In this document: positions 10,815 to 21,648 of the stretch, one piece after another
How positions within the stretch are numbered: position 1 is the stretch's first letter
Layout: each line of letters begins with the position of its first letter
Assembly: GCA_021014325.1 (NCBI GenBank)
Contig: CM037470.1
Span: forward strand, 1,178,001-1,242,000
Source: Plazaster borealis
Taxonomy: Eukaryota; Echinodermata; Asteroidea; Forcipulatida; Labidiasteridae
DNA: 64,000 bases
Direction: 5' to 3'
Notes under the pieces: model-generated
What the model saw: only the letters and a program-made list of their open reading frames with translations
Told to the model about the DNA's origin: nothing
The model's database searches: none
Translations under genes and position numbers: made by a program

Positions 10815-12665
10815 GCGATAGACCTTATGGCACACGACTGGACCCTGCTGGGTCTACTGGACACCACTGGACCACTGGATCACCCTGGGTCTGATGGACA
10901 CCACTGGACCCCGCTGGGTCCACTCGACACCCCTGGACCCCGCTCGGTCAACTGGACACAACTGAACCACGCTGGGTCCAACGGACGTCACACTGGACCC
11001 CGCTGGGTCTACTGGACACCACTGGACCCCACTGGGTCTACTGGACACCACCGGACCCCGCTGGGTCTGATAGACACCACTGGACCCCGCTGGGCCTGAT
11101 GGTCACCACTGGACCCCGCTGGGTCTGATGGACACCACTGGACCCCGCTGGGTCTGATGGTCACCACTGGACCCCGCTGGGTCTGATGGACACCACTGGA
11201 CCCCGCTTAGTCCATTGGACACCACTGGACCCCGATTGGTCCATTGGACACCACTGGACCCCGCTGGGTCTGATGGACACCACTGGACCCCGCTGGGCCT
11301 GATGGTCACCACTGGACCCCGCTGGGTCTGATGGACACCACTGGACCCCGCTGGGTCTGATGGTCACCACTGGACCCCGCTGGGTCTGATGGACACCACT
11401 GGACCCCGCTGGGTCTGATGGACACCACTGGACCCCGCTTAGTCCATTGGACACCACTGGACCCAGCTGGGTCCACTAGACACCACTGGACCCCGCTGGG
11501 TCCACTGTACACAACTGGAACCCGCTGGGTCTACTGGACCCCGCTGGGTCCACTGGATCCCACTGGACCCCGCTGGGTGTAATGGACACCACTGGACACC
11601 GCTGGGTCTACTGGACCCCAATGGACCCCGATGGGTCCACTATACACCACTGGACCCGCTGGGTCTGATGGACACCACTGGACCCCGCTGGGTCTACTGG
11701 ACACCACTGGACACCGCTGGGTCTACTGGACACCACTGGACCCCGCTGGGTCTAATGGACCCCACTGAACCCCGCTGGGTCCACTAGACACCACTGGACC
11801 CGCTGGGTCTGATGGAAACCACTGGACCCTGCAATTGGTCTACTGGACACCACTGGACCCCGTCGGGTCTACTGGACACCACTGGACCCCGCTGGGTCTG
11901 ATGGACACCACTAGACCTCGGTGGGTCCACTGGACACCACTGAACCCCGCTGGGTCTACTGGACACCACTGGACCCCGCTGGGTCCACTGGACACCACTG
12001 GACCCCGCTTGGTCCATTGGACACCACTGGACCTCGCTGGGTCCACTGGACCCCGATGGGTCCACTGGACACCACTGGACCCCGCCGGGTCTACCGGACA
12101 CCACTGCACCACGCTGGGTCCAATGGACACCACTGGACCCTGCTGGGTCTGATGGACACCACTGGACCCCGCTGGGTCTGGTGGACACCACTGGACCCCG
12201 CTGGGTCTAATGCCACTGGACCCCGCTGGGTCTAATGGACCCCAGTGGACTCCGCTGGGTCCACTAGACACCACTGGACCCCGCTGGGTCCACTGGACCC
12301 GGCTGGGTCCAATGGACCCCGCTGAGTCCACTGGACACCACTGGACACCACTGGACCCCGCTAGTTCTACTGGACACCGCTGGGTCTACTGGACACCACT
12401 GGACCCGCTGGGTCTGATGGACACCACTGGACCCCGCTGGGTCTGATGGACACCACTGGGTCCATTGGACCCCGCTGGGTCTACTGGACCCAGCTAGGTC
12501 TACCGGACACCACTGGGTCTGATGGACACCACTGGATCCCGCTGGACCCCGCTGGGTCTGATGGACACCACTGGACCCCGCTGGGTCACTGAACCCCGCT
12601 GGGTCCACTGGGTCCACTGGGTCCGCTGTGGCCGCATGTGACGTCAGTGCAAGGGGTCTAAATCG
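10815..12665. mobile_element. Candidate TIR element hosting the minisatellite
   Basis: The minisatellite is bracketed on the left by ATAGACCTTATGGCACACGA and on the right by TGACGTCAGTGCAAGGGGTC. The inverse of the right bracket (TAGACCCCTTGCACTGACGT) resembles the left one and equals the end of the element at 61437. This suggests a small TIR element whose interior was replaced by an expanding tandem array. Inference. Confidence 0.45.
10838..12630. repeat. 29-bp minisatellite, about 1.8 kb
   Basis: Roughly sixty imperfect units built from GGACACCACTGGACCCCGCT plus GGGTCTGAT, CCACT or TACT variants; many blocks repeat with period 29. Shortened units (for example GGACCCCGCTGGGTCCACT) are mixed in. 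Because 29 is not a multiple of 3, long stop-free frames appear on both strands (up to about 160 codons) with a 29-residue protein repeat. They start anywhere in the array and overlap each other, so they are not taken as genes. Confidence 0.95.
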
Positions 12666-13267
12666 GGCACTGAAACATTTCGCCGATATTTAAAGTGATG
12701 ACGTCACACCCATTAACAGATTGCGACACATTGTCACAAACAGATTTACACATGGCGTAAGTTTTATGATACCGCGTTCAGCATGTGTTCAACATCATGT
12801 TTTATAATGGGTTTAAAAATAGAACAGATTGCAACCAGCGGATAAATTTTAACGCACTGTCAATAATATTTGTGCCTTGCCTAGTTTGGGGTTTGACCCC
12901 AACCTGCGTCATGAGTCCGGAGCGGTGATTCAATCAGTTTACATTGACCATTTAGAAGTGTTTCGCTAATTAATTACTTCTTGGTTCATTTCACGTGCTG
13001 GTTTTGAGAGGATGTCAAGATTGTATCCATTGAGACAATTAATTTGTTTTATGGTTTGTGACCGGCGTTCCCATGGGGCTCCAGACCGCGGGGATCCACT
13101 GCGGTCGGATCATCAGGGCATGCATGCCGGCATAATAGTCTGGCACGACCCACTGATGGTTAGTCGAAACAACAGCAGCTTCGTGCATGCATTAACTTTG
13201 TGTCGGCACTATTCAATACATTGCAGCAAGACACATCTTGGCTAACTGACTCTTCCATTATACTGTA
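12666..13267. other. Gene-free stretch
   Basis: Contains one full CRE-type octamer (TGACGTCA at 12699-12706). I see no exon or repeat family otherwise. The stop-free stretch 13012-13245 has no recognisable protein character. Confidence 0.35.
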
Positions 13268-13491
13268 CTAAAGGTACGCAGGCCCACTTGCACACCAAAA
13301 TAAAACAAAGAAACAAAGACAAAAGCAAAAATGCAAAAACAACTGTAGAAAACATGGAAGTAAATGTAGGCCTACAGTAAAAAGGTTATAAAATCACAAT
13401 AAAAAAATACATAATTATGTACAAATACATGTACATGTATGTACAAAGATTCTCATGGTGGAGCGGTGGATCTTTTTTTCATCAGAATCAA
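13268..13491 (-). repeat. 220-bp repeat, left member of an inverted pair
   Basis: The inverse of this stretch matches 18424-18645 over its whole length (shared landmarks GCAGGCCCACTTGCACAC, GTAGGCCTAC, GATTCTCATGGTGGAGCGG). The two copies are 4.9 kb apart in opposite orientation. Confidence 0.8.
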
Positions 13492-13498
13492 AGTATGT

Positions 13499-14118
13499 TT
13501 AAAGGCACTGTACACGTTTGTTAATTACTAAAAATATATATTAACATAGACACTTACTTGGTAACGAGCTACGGAGAGCTGTTGATAACATTGAGAGAAA
13601 CGACTCCCTCTAAATTTAGTTACTTTCGGGAAAGAATATTATCTTTTTAAAATTTTTTATTAGGCATTTTTTGCATGCAATTATTATATTAATTTTCCAA
13701 TGGCAGTCTGGGTACTCCACTACAGGAGGGTTATACCTCCTCTGGATGTTACCTCCATTATACCTTAATTGTTTTCTTTTTCATTACTCTACTATAGTAT
13801 TATAACTGTTGTTATTTAATGGGGTTTTTTTTCAAGTTGTGCAAATGGAAATAAACCAACCAAACAAACAAACAAGTAACGTAGTTTTAAGAAAGAGGTA
13901 ATTTCTCACTAAAATATTAAAAGACTTCAGACCAAAAGCCTTTTTAGGCATCTGGCTGAAAGCACTTAATGTGTACAACAAGGGTGTTTTTTCTTTCATC
14001 ATTTTCTTGCAACTTTGATGACCAATTGAGCCCAAATTTTCACAGGCTTGTTATTTTATGCATATGTTGGGATATACCAAGTGAGAATACTGGTCTTTGA
14101 CAATTACCAGTGCCTTTA
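13499..14118. mobile_element. TTAAAGGCACTG-type hairpin element with nested insertion
   Basis: Ends TTTAAAGGCACTGTACACGT and CAGTGCCTTTA are inverted. The interior matches the intact 381-bp copy at 17180-17560 except for about 260 extra bases (13614-13876). Those extra bases end in a retroposon-like tail, AAATAAACCAACCAAACAAA. Confidence 0.75.
13614..13876 (+). mobile_element. Retroposon-like insertion inside the hairpin element
   Basis: Absent from all other copies of the host element. It ends in an A-rich CAAA repeat, as expected of a SINE or truncated LINE. No A/B boxes were recognised, so the class is uncertain. Confidence 0.45.
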
Positions 14119-14952
14119 ACACTATGATGATTATCCTTGGAAAGCGTTCAGTTTCAAAGTGAATTCCGTCACTGATAACAAGCCCACCCCAAAAATATAA
14201 TATTTACAAATAACTCAAATCTACTCATAAACATTTTGGTGTGTACAACAATACAGGAGACAATTTGGATTGCATGCAGATTTATCGAACCTCACTAAAA
14301 ACCGATACTGGTCGAGACTGTAATCTGCACACATTAGAAGGTACGCCTACCGTATGTCATGATCAAACCACCAAATCAACTTCATGAAGAATTCAATCAA
14401 CTCGGATTTGTTTTCTTCTTCATCTCCCACCCCCCCCCCCCCCTTCTCTTCTTTCCAGCCCGCACACATCGAACTGGGAAAATAGCTTCTGCAATGTCGG
14501 CCCGACTCCTACAGTAGCGGCGTTTCTTCTGCACAAACGACACACGGTCTGAAATCGGTTATTTATATCACACAGGATGACGTGGGGGGCTTGTCGGATG
14601 ACGTCACTGCCTAACGCCATAATGTGCATTACACGCAATATGTGTTTGTTTTGTTTTAAATCTCTTGAGCGTTGAGTTATTGTTTTATTGGATTTAATAT
14701 TCGTTGTGTGTTGTTTGCTTGTTTGTTTGTTTCAAGATGATGTTTTTAACGACGTTGCGTTGTTTGTAACCTTTAATATTCGATCCATGTAATACAAACG
14801 ACGAAAACATAATTTTGTTTCCCAAAAAAAGGTTTTTGATTCTCTTGGAGCAAATTTTAAAATGTCAAATTAATTCAAACTCTATCATGAAAATAAAAAA
14901 ATGTGAGCTAGACATTCATACATAAGAATAAATTAAAATTGATGGAAAGATG
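14119..14952. other. Gene-free stretch with poly-C and a CRE octamer
   Basis: Holds a 14-base C run (14430-14443) and a full TGACGTCA at 14599-14606, with no supportable gene. The TTTG-rich runs near 14640-14735 are low complexity. Confidence 0.4.
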
Positions 14953-15236
14953 GAATGTCCTCTATAGACCCATTGCACAACGCGCAGCGTACTCACTGCG
15001 CCTATCCTGGGTGTATTTTGGGTGTCAAAATCGTATACAAACATACACAAAAGAGAGTTTTGACACCCAAAATGACGCGCATTGTTCGGAGGCGCGTTCA
15101 GATCCCCCTTGCATAACGCGAAACGCTACAGATACGATGAGGTCACGCGCACGTTTGTACGCACAGAGAACAGCTATCGTCCAATGATCTGCCTCCTTTT
15201 TGAGAGTGTGACGTCATATGCAATGGGTCTATAAGG
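14953..15236. mobile_element. ATAGACCCATTGCAC-type TIR element
   Basis: Left CTATAGACCCATTGCACAAC and right GCAATGGGTCTATAAGG are inverted ends. An inner inverted pair (TTTTGGGTGTCAAAA with TTTTGACACCCAAAA) sits near 15010 and 15056, and a full CRE octamer TGACGTCA lies at 15209-15216 next to the right end. Related copies are at 61437-61590 and 16615-16835. Confidence 0.65.
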
Positions 15237-15442
15237 TTTGCGGTAGCACCATTTGTGATAATCTCTATACACTCTATAGATTCCGGGTCCCAGGGCGCAT
15301 GGGCCATTTTCCGGAAAGTGGTTTTAAAATGGGTTTTATTTCGGATTCGCGTCATTTTGACCCATTTCTGGGTCGTTCTGGGTCAGGCCCCACGGGACCC
15401 GGAACTGGGTCAATATTCTGACCCTGACATGTTTGGAGTGTA

Positions 15443-15583
15443 AGGCCGTGTCCAAATTGGCGGCTACAGCTACGGCTACGGCTAGATTTCCGCCTCATCA
15501 TGCATTGAAGTATAGGACGTCCTTAGCAACAGTCATAGCAACAGCCGTAGCCGTAGCTGTAGTCGCCAATTCGGATACGGCCT
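15443..15583. mobile_element. GGCTACGGCTAC-type foldback element
   Basis: AGGCCGTGTCCAAATTGGCG at the left pairs with CGCCAATTCGGATACGGCCT at the right, with GGCTACAGCTACGGCTACGG facing CCGTAGCCGTAGCTGTAG. It is about 141 bp. Other members: 18250, 19232 (half), 31019, 35804, 58196, 62380. Confidence 0.8.
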
Positions 15584-15642
15584 AACCTTGTAGTCGAGAC
15601 CTGGAAGTCCGAGACCGAGACCTTGACATCCGAGGGGGAGCA

Positions 15643-15835
15643 GGGCCCAATTTCATAGAGCTGCTTAAGCAGAACATATTGCTTAACAAGTTTCTGCTTA
15701 GCAGAAATGAGCAGGGTACCAGTCACAAATTGTACATGTGACATGGTATTTTGGCTGGTAACCCTGTTCTGGTAAGCATAATTTTGTTGTGCTTAGCTAC
15801 TTTTTGTGCTTAGGCAGCTCTATGAAATTGGGCCC
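15643..15835. mobile_element. GGGCCCAATTTCATAGAGCT-type foldback element
   Basis: A 193-bp element whose two ends (GGGCCCAATTTCATAGAGCT and AGCTCTATGAAATTGGGCCC) are perfect inverses. Internal landmarks are GCTTAACAAGTTTCTGCTTA, GTGACATGGTATTTTGGCTG and GGTAAGCATAATTTTGTTGT. This is the commonest repeat family in the window. Confidence 0.85.
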
Positions 15836-15837
15836 AG

Positions 15838-15983
15838 GGGGCCGATTTCACAAAGATCTAAGATTGATCGTAACTGCAAATCAATCGTAGTTGCTTAGTA
15901 AAGTGTGATGTCACAATACAAATCACTATGGTGATACTGAAAATTTGTCTTGCGATGAATTTTATTGCTTTGTGAAATCGGCT
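15838..15983. mobile_element. GGGCCGATTTCACAAAG-type foldback element
   Basis: GGGGCCGATTTCACAAAGAT at the left pairs with CTTTGTGAAATCGGCTC at the right. It begins 2 bp after the preceding element, so the two lie back to back. Related to 2044-2190 and 36389-36534. Confidence 0.75.
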
Positions 15984-16204
15984 CTCTGATGTGGAAACCT
16001 ACAACACTGTAGTGACTAGTGTTGGTTCTGAGCGGATCCTGTTGTTTTACTTGACGTTTCGAACAGTGTGATCTTATTGTCTTCAGGTTTTGTTTTGTTT
16101 TTGTTTTTCGTAAACTGGCTTCACGGTGTTTATGATCAAGATGCTGTAAGCTTTACCAAGGGGGTTAGGCCCATAGGATCATTAGAAACAGTCCCTTTGG
16201 TTTG

Positions 16205-16450
16205 GGGATCAGGTTGGCTCAGTGATTTCTGTCCCTGCCTTTACCTCTGTGGACCCCGGTTCGAATCCCACCTCAGACCGGAGCCTTGCATGTGGATTGG
16301 GTTTTCAGTCCCTACCTGATTGCGTGGGTTTCCCCCCCCCCCCCATTGGGGTTTTCCTCCCACATCTAAAACTGAGCAGTTCTTCTCGTTTCCTATTCAT
16401 GCTGTTATTGGCGTTAATCTGTTATCTGTGTAATCAAATAAATAAATCAA
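16205..16450 (+). mobile_element. tRNA-derived SINE
   Basis: An A-box-like GGTTGGCTCAGTGATTTC is followed by a B box GGTTCGAATCCC about 40 bases on, the layout of a tRNA pol III promoter. The body carries a 13-base C run (16332-16344), and the end is AT-rich (AATCAAATAAATAAATCAAA). The tRNA-like part does not fold into a normal tRNA, so it is not called a tRNA gene. Confidence 0.65.
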
Positions 16451-16614
16451 ACATTTAAATCTAAACGGAGCTTTTATTTCGGTTTAAGAATTATGGGAAA
16501 TTTTAGTTGCAGTCCCATGTCTGCTCTTTCGCTGTGAGTTGGTGATTTTCCCCTTTTTGTTGCATTTGTAAATCACGGAGCTAAAGCATTACTGTATGTC
16601 ACCATTTATGATAC

Positions 16615-16835
16615 ACCATTACGTCACTGTAGATAGCGGCGCTTCCTATGGCGTATACAAAACAAAAATAAATGCATCTGTTTTCTTTCTTTTGATGGAT
16701 TCTTAGCATTTCCCTTGCAATGGTCGCCATCGTTGATAAAAGTTCCGTGGCTAAGAGCTGTGCGCAGCGCATACACGTGTGCTACTTTGTCATCAAAGAT
16801 GGTGATGGCCAATGACGTAATGTGCACTCTATCAA
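16615..16835 (-). mobile_element. Diverged ATAGACCC-type element
   Basis: Shares GAGCTGTGCGCAGCGCATAC and TGGTGATGGCCAATGACG with 61505-61580 (GAGTTGTGCGCAGTGCGTGC, GCGATAGTGGCCAATGCG). The ends have drifted. Strand is arbitrary. Confidence 0.5.
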
Positions 16836-17179
16836 TATTAGTGCATAAGGTTACCTCCGTTATTTAGCAATATTATACTTTCCCACTGATATTATAAGTG
16901 TCTCAATGACGTCACAAACGCTGCATTATTACAGGTTGCCCGCATTATAAGCGCTACTTTGAGCACGATCTCACCAGTTTGTTCATTTAAACCGCCAACA
17001 CGCTTGTGACAATACCTGGTACTAAAGCTGAAACTAATATCTTTTGAACGCTAGAGGGCTAGATCATACAACGTGCTTCATAACACATTGAATCAACTTA
17101 TGATGAGCTTTCCGTAATAATTGCAAAATAGCGATTTGTATTGTGACATCACATTTTATTTATTTTTGTATACATTTCT

Positions 17180-17560
17180 TTAAAGGCACTGTACACGTTT
17201 GGTAATTACCTCAAAATATATAATTTATTAACATAAAAACTTACTTGGTAACGAGCAACGGAGAGTTGCTGATAGTATAAAACATTGTGAGAAACGACTC
17301 CCTCTGAAGTAACGTAGTTTTTGAGAAAGAGGTAATTTCTCACTAAATTAATAAAAGACTTCTTGCAAGAAGCCTTTTATCTCTATCTGAAAGCACACAA
17401 ATTTGTACAACAAGGGTGTTTTTTTTTCAACATTTTCTTGCAACTTCGATGACCAATTGAGCCCAAATTTTCACAGGCTTGTTATTTTATGCATATGTTG
17501 GGATACACCAAGTGAGAGCACTGGTCTTTGATAATTACCAAACGTGTTCAGTGCCTTTAA
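17180..17560. mobile_element. TTAAAGGCACTG-type hairpin element, intact
   Basis: 381 bp with perfect ends TTAAAGGCACTG and CAGTGCCTTTAA, then ACACGTTTGGTAATTA facing TAATTACCAAACGTGT. At the centre AAAGACTTCTTGCAAGAAGC is itself a small stem. It serves as the reference copy for 13499, 20175, 34985, 49937 and 50884. Confidence 0.85.
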
Positions 17561-18249
17561 ACGTAGTCTACGAAAACAATTATCAGAACAGTAGCGTAAT
17601 GGGGTAGGGGAGAACCATTGCCTCCCACTTGCTCTCCGAAATGAGATCAAACAAATAAAATAACGGAGATTTTCTTAACTCAGTTTGGGGAAAACTACAT
17701 TTTGTGCAGAGAAATGCATCATTACGAAATATTATACAAAAATACGATAATAATAATTACTAGGCCTATTAGAAAACTGAGATTTTCTTAATTTGAAAAA
17801 AACTAAATTTTTGCATTCAATCGAAGAAACCAGTCTTTACTGGCATTAAGATTTGGTCAACACCAAATATCACGCCGCTAAGAAAGCACTAAATTGCTGA
17901 CGCACGCGTCAAAGATGTTCCCACGCAATAAAGCCAAAGACCACGTAGTTTAAAATGTCACACAGTTCAACTTGTTAGCTGATAAGTACAATTAGCTCCA
18001 AACAACAGTGGATCACTGCATCTTGAAAATTGAAAACTTTTCCGATTGACAAACAGTTCTTTTCAATTTCCGCCTTTATAGTCCTCGGTGACCAACAGAT
18101 TTTCAAAATAAAAGCCTATTTTAAAGTTTAGTCCCCTGATTGCACAATTTATATAATTGTTATTTAATTTTAATTATAAGGAAACAAAAATAGTTTCAGT
18201 TTGCCGCGGCATGACGTAAGTAGGAATGGATTCGGCCGGGAACTCGAGC
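17561..18249. other. Gene-free stretch
   Basis: Nothing recognisable except one TAGGCCTA palindrome near 17761. AT-rich and without coding character. Confidence 0.35.
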
Positions 18250-18366
18250 TTTGGCCGAATTGGTGGCTACAGCTACGGCTACGCCTGAATCGCTGCGTCA
18301 ATAAGTGTTGAAGTATGACGTCCTTAGCAACACCCGTAGCAACAGCCACGGACGCATGCGCAGCCT
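18250..18366. mobile_element. GGCTACGGCTAC-type foldback element
   Basis: GGCCGAATTGGTGGCTACAG, CTACGGCTACG and TGACGTCCTTAGCAACACCC identify the family. The right end is degraded. Confidence 0.7.
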
Positions 18367-18423
18367 AAACCAATCAGAAAGTCCTAAATTGAAGCCATAC
18401 TGGTTTCGAAAAGGGCTTTTGCA

Positions 18424-18645
18424 GAGGTGATTCTGATGAAAAAAGACCCACCGCTCCACCATGAGAATCTTTGTACATACATCCCCCGTACATGTGTTTG
18501 TACATGTATATTTTTGTCATTGCGATTTTATAACCTTTTTAATGTAGGCCTACACATCCATGTTTTCTACAGCTGTTTTTGCATTTTTGCTGTTGTCTTT
18601 GTTTCTTCGTTTTATTCTGGTGTGCAAGTGGGCCTGTGTGCCTGT
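18424..18645 (+). repeat. 220-bp repeat, right member of an inverted pair
   Basis: Inverse match to 13268-13491. It continues into TTGTGCAATAAACTTAATAA at 18690-18710, which resembles a poly(A) signal and retroposon end. The family may therefore be the 3' end of a LINE or a long SINE. Confidence 0.75.
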
Positions 18646-18719
18646 TCGGGGTTTCCCTTTTGCACTACGTTGTATTTTGATATTATTTTGTGCAATAAAC
18701 TTAATAAACTAAACTACAT

Positions 18720-19231
18720 GAACTCGGAAACCGTCTTGGCTTAGGCTCTGGCTTCGTTTTAAATGTTGAAAACGTACGGGACTTCGGCGGACAGTTTGTA
18801 AGCCGTAAGCCGGTCGTCAGCCGGATCTGAAGTTTGAACATAAATAATAACCTTGATGTCTGTGGTATTCCAACGCGCACGTCTGTAATGTCACATCATT
18901 GAGTGACTTTGTGCAAATAGCGCCCTCTATTTCATTTTACAGTCAACATGGCTGCAAGAAGAATCTTCTTCTTGGCTCCGATTCAAATAAATGAAATCAG
19001 ACCGAGGCTAGGGAGACAGAATAGTCTAGTCATTGTAATGAGGCCATGAAAGTAATTTTGTGATTTCCTTGAACACCGATATTGACACATCGGTGTGGGA
19101 AAAGTGACTTTAGACAAAATCAAGGTAGTGTAAAACTAAGAGAGAGTGGGGGCGAGAGTTTGGAAAGAAGATTTTGTATGTGTTCGCTTTTTTGAAATTC
19201 CAGATTTTGCATAGTTCATTCCAGGAGCGTA
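18720..19231. other. Gene-free stretch
   Basis: Contains a short copy of the GGCTTAGGCTCTGGCTTCG motif (18733-18752) that is amplified at 58386-58715. Otherwise nothing is recognised. Confidence 0.35.
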
Positions 19232-19320
19232 GTCGAATTGGCGGCTACGGCTACACAACTACGGCTCCAGCTACGACTGTTGCTGAGGACGTCCTATACT
19301 ACAACGCATGATGACGCGAC
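19232..19320. repeat. Half copy of the GGCTACGGCTAC family
   Basis: Has the left arm (GTCGAATTGGCGGCTACGGC), the middle (GTTGCTGAGGACGTCCTATA) and CGCATGATGACGCGACGATC, but no right arm. Confidence 0.6.
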
Positions 19321-19870
19321 GATCCACTGCACTTCGGGCTCGGACAGTCGGTCTAGCAGTAGCAGACGTTATGATGTACATGAACATGTACGTCACATCA
19401 TAGCCCTTGTTGGCAGACTGAAGTTTGTGTTGGCAGACTAAAGTTTGGTCTCCACACTTGTGTCTACATATTTATGTATTTATTCATGAAATTTCACTAA
19501 ACTCCAAACAATGGGTTTTGAGCGAATAGGGGAGGGTGTGGGCCTGGGGTCAGATACTTTTATCTGAGGATAAGTTAGAGGTAAATGGGGTGGAAAGTTG
19601 AGAGGAGAAGGTACCCCCACCCCTACCCTGTCGAGGGTAACATTCTGCAGACATTCCTCTCTCTTTGGAACACCTGAACATGAATATCTTAGGAAAGATC
19701 ATCGCTAAGTGAAACAAAGCAAGACTCGATGATTCTGGCTGCATAAAAGGGAAACGCAGTCTTTCTTTGCATGCTGTAGGCCTTTAGCAAAAAAAAATAC
19801 GGTTTCCTAAAATATACGGAAGCGTATTTACCGCCACGGGAATCTCTCTCTTATCACTCGTGTACGTACA
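19321..19870. other. Gene-free stretch
   Basis: No gene or repeat family recognised. Confidence 0.35.
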
Positions 19871-20064
19871 AGGCCCAATTTCATAGAGCTGCTTATTAAG
19901 CACAAAAAGTATCTCAGCATTATGCGAACTAGAACAGGGTTTACCAGCCAAAATACCATGTCATAATTATGTACAATTTGTGACTGGTATCCTGCTCATT
20001 TCTGCTAAGCAGAAAATTGTTAAGCAACCTTTTCTGCTTAAAGCAGCCCTATGAAATTGGGCCC
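19871..20064. mobile_element. GGGCCCAATTTCATAGAGCT-type foldback element
   Basis: 194 bp, ends AGGCCCAATTTCATAGAGCT and CCTATGAAATTGGGCCC, interior as in 15643-15835. Confidence 0.8.
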
Positions 20065-20174
20065 AGTATAACTTATCGTGTATCCCTCGTAAACGAGCAA
20101 TTAGAGATATGTTTTTTTATTCATGTGGCGGCAACACGCTTCCGTAAAAATCACTTTGTATGGTAATCATAATA

Positions 20175-20550
20175 TTAAAGGTATCGTACACGTTTGGTAA
20201 TTGTCAAAGACCAGTGTTCTCATTTGGTGTATCCCAACATTATGCATAAAACAACAAGCCTGTGAAAATTTGGGCTCAATTGGTCATCGAAGTTGCAAGA
20301 AAATGATGAAAGAAAAACACCCTTGTTGTACAAATTTGTGTGCTTTCAGATAGGAATAAAAGGCTTCTAGCTAGAAGTCTTTTATTATTTTAGTGAGAAA
20401 TTACCTCTTTCTCAAAAACTACGTTACTTCAGAGGGAGTCGTTTCTCACAATGGTTTATACTATCAACAGCTCTCTGTTGCTCTTTACCAAGTCAGTTTT
20501 TATGCTAATATATATTTTGAGTAATTACCAAACGTGTACGATACCTTCAA
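20175..20550. mobile_element. TTAAAGGTATCG-type hairpin element
   Basis: 376-bp member of the 17180 family with ends TTAAAGGTATCGTACACGTT and AACGTGTACGATACCTTCAA. The centre AAAAGGCTTCTAGCTAGAAG is a perfect small stem. Confidence 0.85.
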
Positions 20551-20565
20551 ACAATATTAATATAC

Positions 20566-20929
20566 TTAAAGGAACATTACAGAATTGGTTTTTGCTAACA
20601 AAACAGTTTAAGCACTTTATACAATCCACCATATACATAAACCAACAAACCTGTAGAAGTTTGAGATCGATCGGCCATCTGGGTCACGAGAAAATAGTGA
20701 AAAACCGATTACACATTTGCACGTGTAATACAATGCATGAATAAAACGCTCATGAGCGATAAACTCCAATCGGAAATTAGTTTTATTTATTTCTCATCAA
20801 ATATGGCATTTCAGACAGAAATGTTTCTAGGGATGTTTTCTACTATCATCATCATTAGACCGTGTCAGTTTTATGTAAATCTGTGATCTTAAAGAAAATT
20901 TTAATTACAGTTCTGTAATATTCCTTTAA
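20566..20929. mobile_element. TTAAAGGAACATT-type TIR element
   Basis: TTAAAGGAACATTACAGAAT at the left is inverted at the right as TTCTGTAATATTCCTTTAA. It is 364 bp and begins 16 bp after the previous element. The interior shares a layout with that family (CCTGTAGAAGTTTGAGATCG, GAGAAAATAGTGAAA) but little sequence. Confidence 0.7.
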
Positions 20930-21220
20930 TAAATAAGAAGAATACAATTTGACCCGTTAGTATTCTTACTTCTTTTTGTAAGCACAGCAGCTGTAGGACC
21001 TGAAACAGCCGTCGGCACAACAAGGAGGCCGCTAATCATAAATCAATCAATGTTTCTTACGTAATATGGTCAATATACGTAGACGTGGATTGAGTACATT
21101 GTTGTTTGTACCGTGGAAAACTGATTTACCGCAAACAGTAAAACACAACCCACACAAAATATCGACGTAAAATTGATGACTAATTAGTACAGATTTGAAT
21201 TTATACAGTTTACTTTCTCA
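20930..21220. other. Gene-free stretch
   Basis: Nothing recognised. Confidence 0.3.
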
Positions 21221-21328
21221 AAGTTTTAGACTGAAATTCACTCTATTCGATTGAAACTAGGAACACAATCGTCTGCAGTTATTGTCACTAGTTTCAATCG
21301 ATTAGAATGAATTTCAATCTGCAACTTT
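21221..21328. repeat. 108-bp hairpin
   Basis: AAGTTTTAGACTGAAATTCA and TCGATTGAAACTAG pair with CTAGTTTCAATCGA and TGAATTTCAATCTGCAACTT across a loop of about 30 bases. No second copy was noticed in the window. Confidence 0.7.
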
Positions 21329-21406
21329 AAAAGCCTTCTTGTTTTTACAAAAAAAATTAATTAGAGAAACTGGGGGTGACGTGACCCGAAATCTGCTTGT
21401 AAAACG

Positions 21407-21648
21407 TACACTGCAAAAACTGGGGTGTTAAAAATGACACCATGGTTGTTGTCACATAATTATAGATACCCTCCCCCAAAGAAAATTATATAAATTTACA
21501 CCATGGGGTGTTAAAATAACACTAATTTCTGCCAAAACAATTACATTGGTGTTATTTTAACACCCTGTGATTACTTTTGATTCTTTCGCTATCTATATTT
21601 TGACAACACCACTGGTTTCAATTTTTACACCCCAGTTTTTGCAGTGTA
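21407..21648. mobile_element. TACACTGCAAAAACTGGGGT-type hairpin element
   Basis: Ends TACACTGCAAAAACTGGGGT and CCCCAGTTTTTGCAGTGTA are inverted, with GGGTGTTAAAATAACAC facing GTGTTATTTTAACACCC inside. It is 242 bp and noncoding, a MITE with TA at both borders, compatible with a TA target duplication. Confidence 0.75.

Noticed and set aside
10854..12617. Stop-free frames of 60-163 codons on both strands with a repeating protein pattern
   Set aside because: They are read-outs of the 29-bp minisatellite, occur in overlapping frames on both strands and have no gene context.
10838..12630. CRISPR-like array
   Set aside because: Units are contiguous with no unique spacers, in animal nuclear DNA; this is an ordinary minisatellite.
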